From: Heterostelium album PN500 | Lineage: Eukaryota; Evosea; Eumycetozoa; Acytosteliales; Acytosteliaceae | DNA: 64,000 nt | Assembly (NCBI RefSeq): GCF_000004825.1 | Contig: NW_008805069.1 | Coordinates: 1-64,000 of the forward strand | Reading direction: 5' to 3' | Shown: positions 22,092 to 37,200 of the stretch, piece after piece | Position numbering within the stretch: position 1 is the first letter of the stretch | Layout: each line of letters begins with the position of its first letter | Program-made: the position numbers and the translations under genes | The notes under the pieces: generated by a model | Database searches by the model: none | The model's input: only the letters and a program-made list of their open reading frames with translations | What the model was told of the DNA's origin: nothing

Positions 22092-23438
22092 TCTTTAATG
22101 ATTACTTTAGTTCTTTAATGTTGTTCAAGCAGTAGTGTTGATTGATGATCAAAAAAAAATTAAATAAAAAAAATTGGTTGATCCATCCACATAAAAAAAA
22201 AAAAACTATGAAAAATAAATATTTTTGATCTTTTATACAAAGACAAAAGTTAAACTTTTATTGATTTGCTACTGGGCAAAACGGTGCGAAACCTGATTGG
22301 GTAAACAAAAAAATAAAATAAACTTCAAGCTTTGCAAATTGACACAATGACATTTGTGAACTGGTTGGATAAAAGTGATTGATTGGCTATCCATCGAATG
22401 ATAAACATGTTGACCATAGATATTTAAGATTCGAGTTGTTGGAGATCAACAAAAAAAAAAAAAAAACAAAAAAAACAACGTCAATAGTGTAAAATATATA
22501 AAAAATAAAAAGGTTTTTAGATCACGAACAAAACAAAGTATCATAAAGCCTTTGGTTAGTTGATCACCAAAAGGTTTTTTTTTTTTCAACATGCAAAGAA
22601 AGAGTTTTTTGTTATTTTTTTTTTTTTCAAATTTTTTTATTGGGCTTCAGATCAGCAAAAAAACCCCACCTTTTGTCATTAGAAATTAATCAATTAATAA
22701 ATAAATCAATTAAAATAATAAAAATAAAAAATAACTCCTCCATTAAGAATTTCAAATACAGAAAAGAATAGATAGGACTACACAATATTCAACATATATA
22801 TGTTCAAAATATTTAAAGTGAATAGAGTTTGATAATTGATTATCTCTTTAAGAACATACCTAACAATATTAAATTAATAGTATTGGAGTAGCATTGTTAG
22901 TGGCAAACATAATAATAATAATAATAATAGAAATAATAATAGCAATAACATAGGAATAGTCATTGATAGACTAACTTTCTCACTTTAATAATTAAACTGA
23001 TCGCACCACAGAGCAACACTCACACTCACACTCTTTTTCAAGTAAACATTAACAAACCTAACTTTGAATTTATTTTTTATTTTTTCATAACAACAACAAC
23101 ACAGTATTGTATACATCTAAACAACAACAGCAGTAACATTATTCTATAATATAGCTATATTTATTATTATTTATTTATTTGATTGTTTTATTTTGGTTAA
23201 CTATCTATCGCCTGTTTTTACTTTTGAATTAACAACAAAAACTGGCAATCTTTTCATCTATCAATAATCAAACAACAACAATTACGATCTGATAATAAAT
23301 CTATCTTGTTTTTCAAATTGCATTCTCATAAATAACAGTAGCACTATATATAAATAAAAGTCAATTGACATCATTTCTCTCATTACAATATTTAATATTA
23401 TATATATATAAACCATATTATCAAATAAATTATAAAGA
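22092..23438. other. Divergent intergenic region, nothing coding seen
   Basis: Shared upstream DNA of Tim21 (-) and the CaMK-type kinase (+). It has A/T runs, CAA-rich patches (about 23085-23290) and an ACACTCACACTC patch near 23025. No RNA gene or conserved element is recognised. Confidence 0.5.
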
Positions 23439-24844
<1,406 letters not shown>

Positions 24845-25052
24845 TAATCTTTAATAATTAATAATAATAATAATAATAATAACAATAATAATAGTATATT
24901 TATATAGAAAAACAAACAATCAACAAAACTACTGTTACTAACGATCCAAAAATTAAATAAAATAAATATTAAATATTATTATTTTAAATTGAATTGTTTT
25001 AATTAATAATAATTGAATTTAAATTTTATATTTTAAAATTAATTTTAAAGTA

Positions 25053-28000
25053 ATGAGTGTTCATAGTGATAATATAATTGTAGATAATCTATCAACTTTT
25101 AATGATGAAAATACAAATAATAGTAATATAAATAACAATATTGTAAAGGGTAAACAACAATTAAATAGTGGTAATAGTTCAATCAATTTAAGTGGATCAT
25201 CAACATCTTCATCATCGTCGTCGTCGTCGTCATCGATATCACCATTGAATTCACCATACCAGAATGCCAGTGGTGTTATACTTCCAATCACAACAACATC
25301 TCAGAAGGATATCGCTTCAAAGAATATCTACAAGTGGATGATACCAACTTTAGAATATCTATCTCTTGACAATACCACTGTAAATACTCAAAATACTGGT
25401 GGTGGTGGTGGAACTAATACGAACACTACCACTTCCAATAGCAACAACATTACAAAGAAATTAAATGCAAACAATACAAATAATAAGAGGATAATATTAA
25501 GCAAAAAGAGTAGTAATAACAATGTAAATAGTATAAAACAATTAGAATTACAAAAAGTAATCGATGGTACTGTAATTACAAATACAACTATTGTTGGAAA
25601 TGAAAGTAAAGTACCATTTGTACCAGTCATTAGCAATTATAATGATATTTCTTCAAAAAGTAATAATTGTGATATTAATAATAATAGTAGTAGTAACACT
25701 AAAAGTAGTATAAATGTAAAAGAGAGGAATGAGTGGAGTAGTAGTATTAAAACACTATGTGTTACATTAGATAGTATCTATGGTACTTTGGAGAAAGATC
25801 CTTGTATCGATAAGTGTAATAGTATGATTCAAACTCTGTCCACTGTATTGAATGACTTTAAATCCTTGAAGAACACTCTCATAAGTACGACAATACCGAC
25901 TACCCAAACACCAACTACTCCCACTAATGATCAAGTTGTAGTTTCTGTATCCACTTTAACACTACCTTCCACCACAACCACCACCTCTATTTCATCATCA
26001 CCATCATCAACTCAATCTAGTAAAGTTGAAGTCACAGAGAATAATGATAATATTAGTAATGGTGTTAGTAATGCAATGAAATGGTCAGATAGATTAAGAA
26101 TTGCAATGGAAACAATGAGAGCAACCAATAATAATAATAGTAATAGTAATAGTACTGCAGTTGTAGATGAAAAGAAACAAAAAGAAGATGATTTAAATTG
26201 GGAGTTGATTAGATTTAAGAAAGCAAAGCAGTATGAAGACAGACAACAAAAGGCAAAGGAAAATAGAGAGGCTATTTCAGTTGGTAGGAAAAGATCTTAC
26301 AAGCATGAGGATCGCGTGAAAGAGTTCAACAAGCGCAATGAAGAACGTGTCATGCAAGAGAGAATCACCATTGGCGAGAAACAAGAGCGTGCCGATCAAT
26401 TACATGGCGAACATATAACAAACATTCAGCAGAAAGGGATGTCCGAGGGTAAGAAGGCAGAGGAGATCAAGTGGATCTCTGATCAGACTTCAAAGAATCA
26501 GCAGTACATCCGCCAGCGCAAGCTTGAGAAGCAGGCTGCTCGTCGTCAAAAGTTGGCACTGGCTAAAGGTCAAAAGATGTCATTGATCGTTCAACGCGAA
26601 GAGTCTGCATTGAAGCGACGTCGTGAGATTGAAGAGTCACGTGCACAGATCATTCTTGGTGCCATTAGCTCACCTCCTATATCTGATGATGCCAAGCGTA
26701 AGATTCGAAGATATTGTCGCTACTGTAATGTTCCTATCACCTCGGACACTGCCCTGCAGTCGCACATCAATGAGCTTCAACATCAAAACAATTTGAAGCA
26801 TTTCAACATGGAAATGAAAAAGACTTCTTTGTCAGCAACACTCGAACGTTGTCCACCAACTTCAAGTACATTCTCCAACACGCATAACAATGATCGCGAC
26901 CATTCACATCCCGACTGGGTAATTACACTTCCATTCGAGTCGTTCTCGACCAACCGATTGGCACCACTATCCAAGGAACTGCTACAAAAGATACACGAAG
27001 AGGAACTATCAAACAAAGCAAAGTTGTCTCCTACTAAGCAAACCCTCAATAAGATGGCCAACAATAACAAGAATATCGACTATCTAGATAGCATAGTGAT
27101 TCCCGATGATTATTTCTTAAAGAGTACATTTATAAAGACGATTGGCGAGATTGATAGCCATCTCAAGAGTAAAGATTACAAAAGTCTTCAGTTTATCTTG
27201 ATGGACACATCAGTTCTACTTGGTAAATATAGTTCACAAGAAGATTATCTTTATTTTACAAAATTAAAAGGATTACAATCACTATCAAAGATATGTTTAG
27301 TGAATAATGATCCTAAACCACCTTCGACGTATGTATAATTTAATTATTAATTACTTTTCAGATCCACTTTATACTCAAAAATATATATTTCTATTTAGTT
27401 TAATAAAGAATACATTAGAATTAATAATAAAGTTATGTAGTGTTGGTTACAACATTTGTTATCTTTTATCGCTCGGTACATTGACACAGTTTCTAGAGTT
27501 GTTCAGTATGAACATTCTGTCAAAGCCCGATATTGTTGTTCCATTTCTTCCGTCTCTCATTTCATTGATCAATATGATGTTTTCAATCCAATCTTTACAA
27601 TTCATTCCATTCTCCATTAAAGAATATAAACTTTATTTCATTATGTAAGTAGTAATGTTCGTATTGATTATATAGATATTTAATTTTAATCAATTTCCTG
27701 TCATCATATAGTTATGTATTAGATTTAATGATATTTGAAAAATTGGAATTGAAACTACCACATCTACAGTTGGGTATGTTGGAAGGTGGCGAAGCATCGA
27801 TATCTATGGCAGAGGAGACCATTCAAATGTTGGTTAACTTTACAAATTTTTTTGTGGAATCTTCCAAAGGCTCAATCGAGCCCACCTCTATCAATGGTAA
27901 TAACCCATTGGAGTTGGTAAAGGAGTCTGCGCCAATGATGTCAGTCCTCAAACGAACCAATGTAGTAGGTGTTCTATCGCTACTTACTTTTATTCTTTTA

Positions 28001-28654
28001 CACAATAAGAAGAAGCAAATCAGTCACTTTGAATTACCGAAAATATTATATCCAACCATTCTACAGACACTCGATCTTTTCATCAATATTTCAATGTTAG
28101 ATCTACCATTCGTTCAGAGTATGCTTGGATCAGATGACTTCCAGGTTGAATTTTACCATTTTATTATTCATCTACTTTCATCGGCCACGCAGAGTTCAGA
28201 TGACTTTGAAAAGCAGTTTTTCCAGACTAAGCAACACCTACTTGCGAAAATCATTGTACTGCTTGGTTACTATGGCTACAAGAATGAAAGAAATCTAGAG
28301 ATCTTCCACTGGGGTGATAAATCAACCATATTACAATCACTTTGTAATTTGCCATTTATATATTTCTTTGAAAAAGAGTAAGCAAAACTAAAATTCTTAA
28401 TTTTTATTATTTTTTACTAACTATTTTTTTATTATAGTCATATGGATATTCTATTCCCAACATTAATTGTTCTCTGTCAGAGTGATAAACGATGTTTGGA
28501 GTATATTAAACAACAAATGAATATAGATCTACTATCTAAATATATAGACTCAATTCAAAATGAAAATACCAATGATAATAGGCTTTTAAATGGATTTAGT
28601 TTAATAGAGTTGAAAAAGAAACTAAATTATAAAACAAATAATTCTTCACCATAA
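25053..28654 (+). CDS. scaper: SCAPER-like protein (S-phase cyclin A-associated protein in the ER)
   Basis: Four exons, 25053-27328, 27399-27644, 27712-28377 and 28438-28654, all in phase; product 1134 aa. After about 370 residues of Ser/Asn/Thr-rich sequence comes a long basic helical region (KRRSYKHEDRVKEFNKRNEER, then RQRKLEKQAARRQKLALAKG). A C2H2-like zinc finger follows around residue 555 (CRYCNVPITSDTALQSH). A C-terminal helical repeat region carries the later exons. This order matches animal and plant SCAPER, which is reported to bind cyclin A/CDK2 and ER membranes and to associate with ribosome-linked mRNA decay. Its stop is only 15 bp from the stop of the opposing gene. Confidence 0.88.
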
Positions 28655-28669
28655 AAATAAATTTTAGTT

Positions 28670-30311
28670 TTATTTATTTTTTAAATATTTATAAATATCA
28701 TTATATTCTTTTTGAACTACCAGGGTTTCTTCCAAAATTTCCAAGAGTGTTTTGTCATTTGTAAAAACATCGATATTGATATTGTAGATCTTTATCTCCT
28801 CTATAAACTCTGAAAAGATATCTAACATTCTTGTTGGATCAAGCTTTAAGAATGAATAGGTATATTCAATTCTTATTGTTTTTAGGGTTGCATAGTGGAA
28901 TCTCAAGAGAGGGATAAGGAACTCTATTACATTAAAAGATGGATTATGATTGAAATCTCTTGAGATTCGAACTGAAAAAAGGTGTACTCCATGATCTCCA
29001 GTGTTTGGTGTTGTCATTAAAATATGACCAAGAAGTCTACTGTAATTTGATGTATAACCATGATAACCATAAACTAATATATTCTTTAGATTTGGCATAG
29101 GAGGTGGATACAAAAGGTAGTTTTCAGATAAAATTGATTTCCTATATTGAATTTTGTTGACAACAAGTCCATTGAATACATCTCCCAAATCCCTATGGAT
29201 AGCACCACTTGTTGAGTAGTCAAATTCATCGGTATCCAAAGTGAATGTTTCAACTCTACTAAGAATATGATTTGCATAATCTGTTCCACGATTGAAGGGG
29301 ATGAATTTGATTGAATCATAATCGAAATATAAAGGTGGATCTTTAATTAAGTTGAATTTGTTATTATTTAGACTGATAGGACTTTCCACCCATTCGAAAT
29401 AGATGTTTGACAAAAGTTTAGATATGACTCTATGGAATTGTTTCGAAACCATTGAAAATCTAAGAAATTGAGTATTGATTGGAATATTAAGACAGCACGT
29501 CTGTTGATATTGAATAAACTTTGAATGTGAGTTTGTATATAAATCATCCATATCATCTATATACTCCAAAGAATATCCAATGATTTTATTAATAATGAAA
29601 TCTGAAAGCTTAGTAGTTGTACTTATTTCGGAAATCTCATATCGATTTGATATTGATGGACTAACGGAATTTAGATCTGAATTGGAATGATATACTAAAT
29701 TATACAAAGAATCATATTCAAAATGATTATTTTCTATTTGTAATTTTCCAATTCTAAATCTAAGTGATTCATTATCAATTTCATTGAGATCTCTAAACCA
29801 TTTATTAAACTATTTGATTTTTATTAGTTATTTTTATCAATAATATCTATATTTTTATTATACTTACTCTTTGATCATTTATTATTTGGTTTTGTAATTT
29901 CGAAACCAATGATCTACTATTGAATGTATTTATTTTTGAAATTTGGTTATAGATAACTTTGGAAGGGTCAAAAAAAATATCCACAGCAAATTTAATATAG
30001 CTATCAATATTTATAAGATGTGGAAATTTATTTCTATGAAACTCTATGAAATAATAAATAATACATAATCGTACAGCATCATTATTTATATTTAAATTAA
30101 ATTGATTATATATACTAATAAAATTTGATAAAGAGTTATAGTCTTTGAAATTAAAAAATTTTACAATTTCTCTAACTTTATCTTTTAATTTATTCTGACT
30201 CTGATTATATAAAATAATATTGTTTTTTTGTTGATAGGAAGTTTTAATAGAGTCCAATTCCAAAATTATTGGTTTAATATTTGACTTTTCTTGATTTCTA
30301 AAGATATACAT
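28670..30311 (-). CDS. Unrecognised 527-aa protein, possibly a dictyostelid family member
   Basis: Two exons, 30311-29868 and 29809-28670, joined in phase 0 over a 58-bp intron (GTAAGT...TAG). I do not recognise it. The N-terminal 150 residues are Lys/Asn/Ile-rich and helical. The middle has a segment (FLRFSMVSKQFHRVISKLL) that resembles the start of an F-box-like helix pair. The rest alternates beta-like strands and is AT-biased. No signal peptide or membrane span. Codon use is more AT-rich than in RasG or BioY, as often seen in fast-evolving dictyostelid gene families. It is convergent with SCAPER. Confidence 0.75.
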
Positions 30312-31000
30312 TATTGAGAAAATATCTAAATTATATTGTTTGGATAATTTTTAAAGACAGTCAATCGAGTAATTCATGTCAGTTTTATTTATTTTTATTT
30401 TTATTTTTGGATTTAATTTTGTTACATAATCTTGCTAATATCACACCAAAATAGGAAATAAAAACAAGATTGATTTTATTTTGAAATTTTTTTTCGAAAA
30501 ACAGTGTCTGTTGAGATACGAATAAAAAATGTTCAAAAAATATATATTTATTGTGGTTATTATATGTTGTCTAATCTTCACTTAAGTTTTTATCTTTTTT
30601 TTTTTTGCAAACATATCTTTTAATCATCCTATTTAAAAGATCTCTCTAGAATTTACGAAAAAAAAAAAAATAATAAATAAATAAATTAGTAACTACGATT
30701 TTTTTTAAATTTTTCTTTTATATTGATAATTCAAGTACTAAAATGAAAAATTAATACATATGATACTGTGAAATATGAATGTTTGCTCTCCCTAAATATA
30801 GTGTGTTCAAAATGGTTTTGAAATTTTTTTGTCAAAAAAAAAAATAATATTTTTTCATTTTTTTTTTGTTTTTATAAAATTTTCAAAATAAAGAAACAAA
30901 TCCGTTTTTATACAAAAGCAACATTAATCATTGTATTATTTTGAACAATTAACCTAAATCATACACTTTATATATTTATATAAATAATTAAATAAGCAAA
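30312..31000. other. Divergent intergenic region upstream of rasG
   Basis: 689 bp of AT-rich sequence with A and T runs. A TATATATTTATATAAATAA stretch about 30 bp before the rasG ATG is the likely TATA/oligo-T core region. No coding sequence seen. Confidence 0.5.
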
Positions 31001-31573
31001 ATGACAGAATACAAATTAGTTATTGTTGGAGGTGGTGGTGTTGGAAAATCTGCTTTGACCATTCAATTGATTCAGAACCACTTTATCGATGAGTATGACC
31101 CCACCATCGAAGATTCATACAGAAAGCAAGTTACAATCGACGAAGAGACCTGTTTACTCGATATCTTGGATACTGCTGGTCAGGAGGAGTACTCGGCAAT
31201 GCGTGATCAATATATGAGAACAGGTCAAGGTTTTCTCTGTGTCTATGCCATCACTTCGCGTTCATCATTCGACGAGGTTGCTGCCTTCCGTGAGCAGATC
31301 CTCCGTGTCAAAGACAGAGACAGAGTTCCAATGATCGTTGTCGGTAACAAGTGCGATTTGGAGTCAGAGCGTCAGGTTACCACCGGTGAAGGACAAGATC
31401 TTGCCAAGTCATTCGTAAGTCCATTCCTCGAAACCTCTGCCAAGATTCGTGTCAATGTCGAAGAGGCCTTCTACACTTTGGTTCGTGAGATCAGAAAGGA
31501 TTTGAAGGGTGATACCAAGCCAGAGAAGAACAACAAAAAGAAATCACTCATCAAATCATGTTCACTCCTCTAA
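31001..31573 (+). CDS. rasG: RasG-type small GTPase
   Basis: Single exon, 190 aa, nearly identical to Dictyostelium RasG. It shows P-loop GGGGVGKS (residues 10-17), effector loop YDPTIEDSY, switch [13 protein letters not shown] (Gln61 present), base-recognition NKCD and ETSAK, a Lys-rich hypervariable tail ([11 protein letters not shown]) and the prenylation box CSLL. All residues needed for GTP hydrolysis are intact. The [23 protein letters not shown] segment separates it from RasD. In D. discoideum RasG acts in cAMP chemotaxis, cytokinesis and growth, upstream of PI3K and adenylyl cyclase. The final Leu suggests geranylgeranylation. GC content is clearly higher than in the surroundings, as expected for a highly expressed gene. 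Confidence 0.96.
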   Translation: MTEYKLVIVGGGGVGKSALTIQLIQNHFIDEYDPTIEDSYRKQVTIDEETCLLDILDTAGQEEYSAMRDQYMRTGQGFLCVYAITSRSSFDEVAAFREQILRVKDRDRVPMIVVGNKCDLESERQVTTGEGQDLAKSFVSPFLETSAKIRVNVEEAFYTLVREIRKDLKGDTKPEKNNKKKSLIKSCSLL

Positions 31574-31940
31574 GCTCAGCCTAACTCAGTCATCAATTAT
31601 AATAGTAATCAACGTTAACGTAATAATGATACGATTTATACGAATTAACCCATCTAAACAACAACAACAACAACAAAAACAACCTTTGTATTTATACCTC
31701 TTTTTTTTTTTCATTGGCGAATCATAAACATATAATTATAAAACTACTACCTCTTCAACTTATGAAAAGAGATAGTATTGCACTCAAAAACAAAACACAA
31801 AAACAATAGCGATGACACCATTGTATAATCTGTACAATTCATTTACACAAATAAATAAATAAAAACTAATATGTTAAATTATATTTAATGATATTTATTA
31901 ACTTTTGATGTAACAAATAAATTGATTTATTGGTGTCCAT

Positions 31941-33386
31941 CTATCTATTATAAATGATAGATGCACATATTAATCTATCTTTAGTATCTCCACTTAGTAT
32001 TTGTTTCCATTGATTGTTGGCAACAGAATATACAAAGCTCTTGGCAGCACCCTGCAAACAATAGATATAAGCTTCTGTTTCGCTAACTCTGTGATATTGG
32101 AGCCTGGCATTGGTCTTTAAGAATGTGTAGTCCAACTTCTTAATTTCACATGTATCTACATTGATATAAAAGAACTTTTTTTCTTTTAGAGCATAGATTC
32201 CACCTTTACCATCGTGACAACAGGCAGATGAATTTGAATAGGTAATTATTTTGGAAGATTCTACAGGAACTACTGTTGTTTTCTTTGTTTCAACGTTAAA
32301 TCTCAAGAGACTTCCACTGGTTGAACCGAAAGAAAATAGATCTCCAGAGTAAAAGAACGATAGGTCGACATCACCCTTACACATAGTTGTAGTGAATCTC
32401 TCGAATTGTAATGAATGAATGTTGTATCTTATGATATTGGTCTCTTCTGTGTTCATATAACTATCGAGGATATAGATATAGGAGTTACCATCGTAACATG
32501 TCGAAAGAAAGCTTACGGGTGATAGCCCGGTCATCTCCTCGTCAATATCAATTGTCATGCTAACCAAATTGAATCTCTGATATCTATTGGATTTTGCAAA
32601 CATTCCTATTCCTCCGAAATTGTAGATGTAATCACCAACTGCAATGATAGATGTGTACGACCACCTTGGTGCTTTTACATCCAATGATTGCATAGTAAAT
32701 ATTTCTTCATTCTTTGCCTTGATATCAATTGAATTGGGTAGAGTTATGATTGTTGGACTTCCAGCTCTATCCATAGAAAGGATGTAATGTATTTGATTTA
32801 ATTGTTGTTGTAATTGTTGTTTTTGTCTTTTGCTTGGGATAAACTCTAATTTAAACGACGATTTAATGTCTTTCTTGATATTCTCAATTTGACTAGTGTT
32901 GTCAACTAATTTGTAGAGAGGTTCATCCAACTGAATAGTTTGATTAGGTTGTTGTATTGTTTTAATGTTTGGGTTGGCCGTTGTGTGAGTGTCGACAATA
33001 GTTGGTTGATATCTCTGAATGAGTGAAATGAGCCTATCTCTCTTCTTAAATTCTAATGAAATTTGCTGATCAACTTTTTCTTTTTGTTTGAGAGCAGGTG
33101 ATTTGCTTTCTTCCTCCAACTCCACAATGAAATCCTTTAGATCTTTAGACAAATTCGAGACCCCGTCAATAGTTGCCGCTAACGTGTCGCTATAGTCCAT
33201 CTTTGAAGATATCTGCGCATTTGTCTTATCCAGTTGATTTTGAAAATAATCAATTTGATCTGAAGCTTCTACAAATGGATGTCCTTGGTGATGCGGAACA
33301 CAAAATGAACAAACTAAAACCAAACATTCACAACATATCAACTCTAAATCACGATTGTGATCTACACATTTTGCTATTGTAACCAT
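31941..33386 (-). CDS. B-box zinc-finger protein with coiled coil and kelch-like C-terminus
   Basis: Single exon, 481 aa. The N-terminus is a B-box (CVDHNRDLELICCECLVLVC...HHQGH), followed by a helical region (about 55-135) and a C-terminal half with repeated beta strands (YNFGGIGMF, YIYILDSYMN, GKGGIYALKE) that looks like a kelch or similar propeller. This is the layout of a large dictyostelid B-box family. There is no RING finger, so ubiquitin-ligase activity should not be assumed. It is head to head with a tandem ubiquitin-like gene, 213 bp apart. Confidence 0.85.
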   Translation of the reverse strand: MVTIAKCVDHNRDLELICCECLVLVCSFCVPHHQGHPFVEASDQIDYFQNQLDKTNAQISSKMDYSDTLAATIDGVSNLSKDLKDFIVELEEESKSPALKQKEKVDQQISLEFKKRDRLISLIQRYQPTIVDTHTTANPNIKTIQQPNQTIQLDEPLYKLVDNTSQIENIKKDIKSSFKLEFIPSKRQKQQLQQQLNQIHYILSMDRAGSPTIITLPNSIDIKAKNEEIFTMQSLDVKAPRWSYTSIIAVGDYIYNFGGIGMFAKSNRYQRFNLVSMTIDIDEEMTGLSPVSFLSTCYDGNSYIYILDSYMNTEETNIIRYNIHSLQFERFTTTMCKGDVDLSFFYSGDLFSFGSTSGSLLRFNVETKKTTVVPVESSKIITYSNSSACCHDGKGGIYALKEKKFFYINVDTCEIKKLDYTFLKTNARLQYHRVSETEAYIYCLQGAAKSFVYSVANNQWKQILSGDTKDRLICASIIYNR

Positions 33387-33599
33387 GATTTAGTTGGCAA
33401 ATGAATAGTGATTTGTGAACGTAGAGATTTATGTATTATCCTTTAATAATATATTCTCTTAACTTTCCTTTTTTATTGCAATTTCTAATAAACACAAAAT
33501 TCTCTTTTGTTTCCAAATTATTTTTTTATTGTAAGCACATTTATTCAAAAAAGTTAATTGATGTTATTCAATTTTTTTTTTTAAACTTAGAATAGTAAA

Positions 33600-34106
33600 A
33601 TGAAGTTAACTTTAAATCTTCAAACTTTTGGTAAGAAGAATTTCAGGGTTGCGCAATATGATGATCAAACAACAGTAAAGAAAATGGTAGATAGTCTTTT
33701 AGAGGTTAATTATGTTCCAACATTAGACAATTATATCAAATTGTTTTCAAAAGAAATAGTTGTGGTTATTCATGATGATATTGTTATAAATGGTGATAGC
33801 GACAATACTTTGCAACAGTCAAATATAGTAGATGGTGAATATATCTATTTGTTGGAGAGATCAGAATACTTTAAAATCGGCAGCATGAAACTTTTCATTA
33901 AACCTTTAGATGGTAATAAGTTTACATTGGATAACATCTCATGTTCACAAACAATATATTCAGTAGCGAAATTAGTTTCACAACGACTAATGATACCAAT
34001 AGAATCTATTCGCTTCATCTTTGCAGGAAATCAATTAGATTTTAAAAAATCTGTTTCCAACTCTTCACTGCAGACTGAATCAACTTTACATTTAGTATTA
34101 AAATAA
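33600..34106 (+). CDS. Tandem ubiquitin-like domain protein without diglycine
   Basis: Single exon, 168 aa. The second half is clearly ubiquitin-like: it starts MKLFIKPLDGNKFTL, has RFIFAGNQLDF and ends ESTLHLVLK, lining up with MQIFVKTLTG, RLIFAGKQLE and ESTLHLVLR of ubiquitin. The first half (MKLTLNLQTFGKKNFRV...YIYLLE) is a more divergent copy of the same fold. The protein stops exactly where ubiquitin continues with RGG, so it cannot be conjugated in the usual way and probably acts as a binding module. There is no signal peptide or extra domain. It is divergent from the B-box gene, with which it probably shares a promoter. Confidence 0.8.
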   Translation: MKLTLNLQTFGKKNFRVAQYDDQTTVKKMVDSLLEVNYVPTLDNYIKLFSKEIVVVIHDDIVINGDSDNTLQQSNIVDGEYIYLLERSEYFKIGSMKLFIKPLDGNKFTLDNISCSQTIYSVAKLVSQRLMIPIESIRFIFAGNQLDFKKSVSNSSLQTESTLHLVLK

Positions 34107-34229
34107 TAAAACTTAAATAAAACCTTAATGTCACATTTAAATTTATCAACTATATATTCATTTATTTATTGGCCAAGAAGTTTATATATTTATAAAAACA
34201 TTATTTCTAAATGACAAATTTATCTATCT

Positions 34230-37200
34230 TTATGCAATTCTAACTGCATCCACTATGACACTGCTATCACAAACCGGAGGGAGCTGATATATCACAACAT
34301 TGAAAGGATCACCTCTAACTAGCTTTCTTCCATTTCCAGATATTGGATTTAAAGGAGTTCTAAGATTATCAGTACGGTTCTCATTATAAGGACTGTTTAC
34401 TGGATCCAATGGACGCCAATCGTTCTGACCAATCAGTGAATCTCTTGTAAGACTAGGTTTTCCACCATTATAGAATTTTGAGACACTTGCACCCTCTCGA
34501 GAGTTATCAGGCTTTGCTACACATTTAACCTGTACATTTACTGTACCGGTAACGTTGTCATATCCTTCAATCATTGAGTTCAAGGGAAACTCATCACGTT
34601 CCCATCGGATGTTATTTTCCACCCTCGAACAAAGTTCATAAGGATAGGTGGCGCCACCTGGAGAGCATCTACGCGGTTTTGGATTTTGATTGCCTTCTCC
34701 AGCATAGTGGAATACATTTACACGGTGTGCTGTCATGTACATTGCAGTGTTACATGCAACTCCTGGTGATTGTCCATTTATATTTACATAGTAGGTGGGA
34801 ATCAGAGGGTTACTCGGTCTCATCAAAAAAGATGCATCAAAACCTGGGAATGGTAAATGTGTGGTTGGTTGAGTTGGATTAGAATTACCGGTCATTGGGT
34901 TGTCCTCTTCTCTGGTGGGTCGTTTGGTATCGGAAGGATTGTCATTATGATCTCCATCACTATGTTGTCTTTTATTGCACATTTCTATTGCCAAGGTGCA
35001 ATCAATACCACGAACGATCAATGGTTTAAATATATTCCTAGCTAAGCATGGGCCTAGTAGATCACATGATACTTTGGAAACAACCTCGAATCCTCTGGCA
35101 CTTACTATTTGATCCCTACATTGATTGTCTGGATTATCTGGATCATCGACAGGCTCAGGAGCTTCTCTCTCAAACAAACCGCCATTTGAAAAATCAGTAA
35201 TTGCTGCAATTGGTGCAATCATACGTGGGTCACCAGTAGGTGGTAATATCAACAAGGGCGCTCTTGTATCGATATTATTATTTAACCAATTAAAGAACTT
35301 GATGGAATCAGTATTAAAGGGTTGTTTACTTGAAGGCCAATTCTTAACCAAATATATCATTGCTGGTATTCCTGGAAATGCTGGTATGATAAATAGATTG
35401 GCATTTATGAAATCCAAAACAATATCGGGCTCACTGATACTTTGGCCACTTGAAATTTGTTTTGCGAGGTTTGACATTATTTGTGCGGAATGGGTCAAAG
35501 AAGTTACTAGAACCATTGATCCATTTATAACTTGGTTCGGATTTTCATCCAATATTGATTCTTCAAGATTCTTTTCTAAAAGTCTGGCTTTGTATAGGAA
35601 CTCTTCAATTGCTTGACTTGGATTCATTGCACCAGGATCAGATCTTTCGTACAATTCAAAGATTTCATTGTAATGCTCCATTGCTTGTTCGTAGGTTTCA
35701 ATGGCATTGTGTAGCATTAATCGAAGTGAATAGATTGAACTTTGCATTTGACAACTGACCTGTTGTTTAAAGACAGAATTAAGATCACCAGTAACAGTTG
35801 AAAAGTCACATGCTGTTGCCAATACATTTCCACTGTATTCTCTATTTAAATCAATTGCCCATTCAACTGTGCCACCTAAATTCATAGACTTTGCAATGTT
35901 AATACGGTTGGCAGTAATGGATGGAGTGGCATAGGCAACCCAATCGTGAGTGTTGAACAACAAAATCTGACTATCTGACTGTTCATCGTAGAAGTGATCT
36001 CTAACATTGGTATTCCTCACTACGATATCATTAATCTCTGCCAGCGCCAAATAACCAGGTTGTTGTGTGCATTTTCCACCAGTTGCACCACTTTCAGGTC
36101 CAGTAAACTGACATGTTGGACCTGAACATGAGGGATCCACTTGTTGGAAAGAACGACCATATGATCCAAGACCCATAATTATCTTGTTTGAAGGCACACC
36201 GGCTTTAGTGAGAAGTATCAATGCATTCAATACCTCTGGAAGATCGATATGAGATCTCAAATAAGGACCGGTCGAATTGATATTATAGTCCCACTGGCCA
36301 TGTATATCATAGGTCATGTAAACAATATAATCCAAATATTGCTCCATCTCTTTGATCAAGAACCCACGAAGATACCAATATGATGCCGGTGCCGCGATGG
36401 ATAGTGATTTCGATCTAGGTAAAGATTCTCTTAGATCCCGAATGAATTGAAGGTAGGTGAGACCATCCGTAGGATCTCCTCCTAAGTCCTCTGCACCTGG
36501 ATATCTTTTATTTGTTATGAGATATATCTAGTATTAGTATATCGATATAAGCTATTGTCTATAAACAAAAAAATACATACTCCCAGTCAAAATCAACACC
36601 ATCCAACCGATTTTCCTCAATGAAACTAATCAAATTTCCAATAAAAGTGGCTCTATTAATAAAAGACAAAGTGTTTCTAAAGATTGGTCTGGTATCTACA
36701 TCAGTACTGAAACTCCAACCTCCAAATGAGAGAATCTTCTTGACACGAGGAAGGTGTTTAAATCTTGTGAATGAATCTGGATATGCACTTACACTCACTC
36801 CAAAGTCACTGGTAATCGTTGCAAAGGCGAAATGGATATGAGTATAGTTAGAGATATCGATTCTATCGATTTGGGCATTCAGACAAGGACGACCACTATT
36901 CCAGGCTTCGTAATACCCGATGGAAATAAAATTGGTTGGTGGTTCAGATTTTATAAACTCCATGCCACAATTACTAATACATCCGGTTGTTCCAGGAGCA
37001 TTGGTATCGGAATTGGTAACCGTACAAAATTCGGCAGTAAGTCCGCAGTAACCCCATTGACTACAACATGCACCAACTCGACAAGTAGAATTGAAAGGAC
37101 GAGTAGGAATAATAGGAGCCACTGGACCACATTCGGCTTTTGGATTGACTGTAGGTATTGGAGGTGTTCCTGATGATAGACAAATGAGTGCGTCTGGCTC

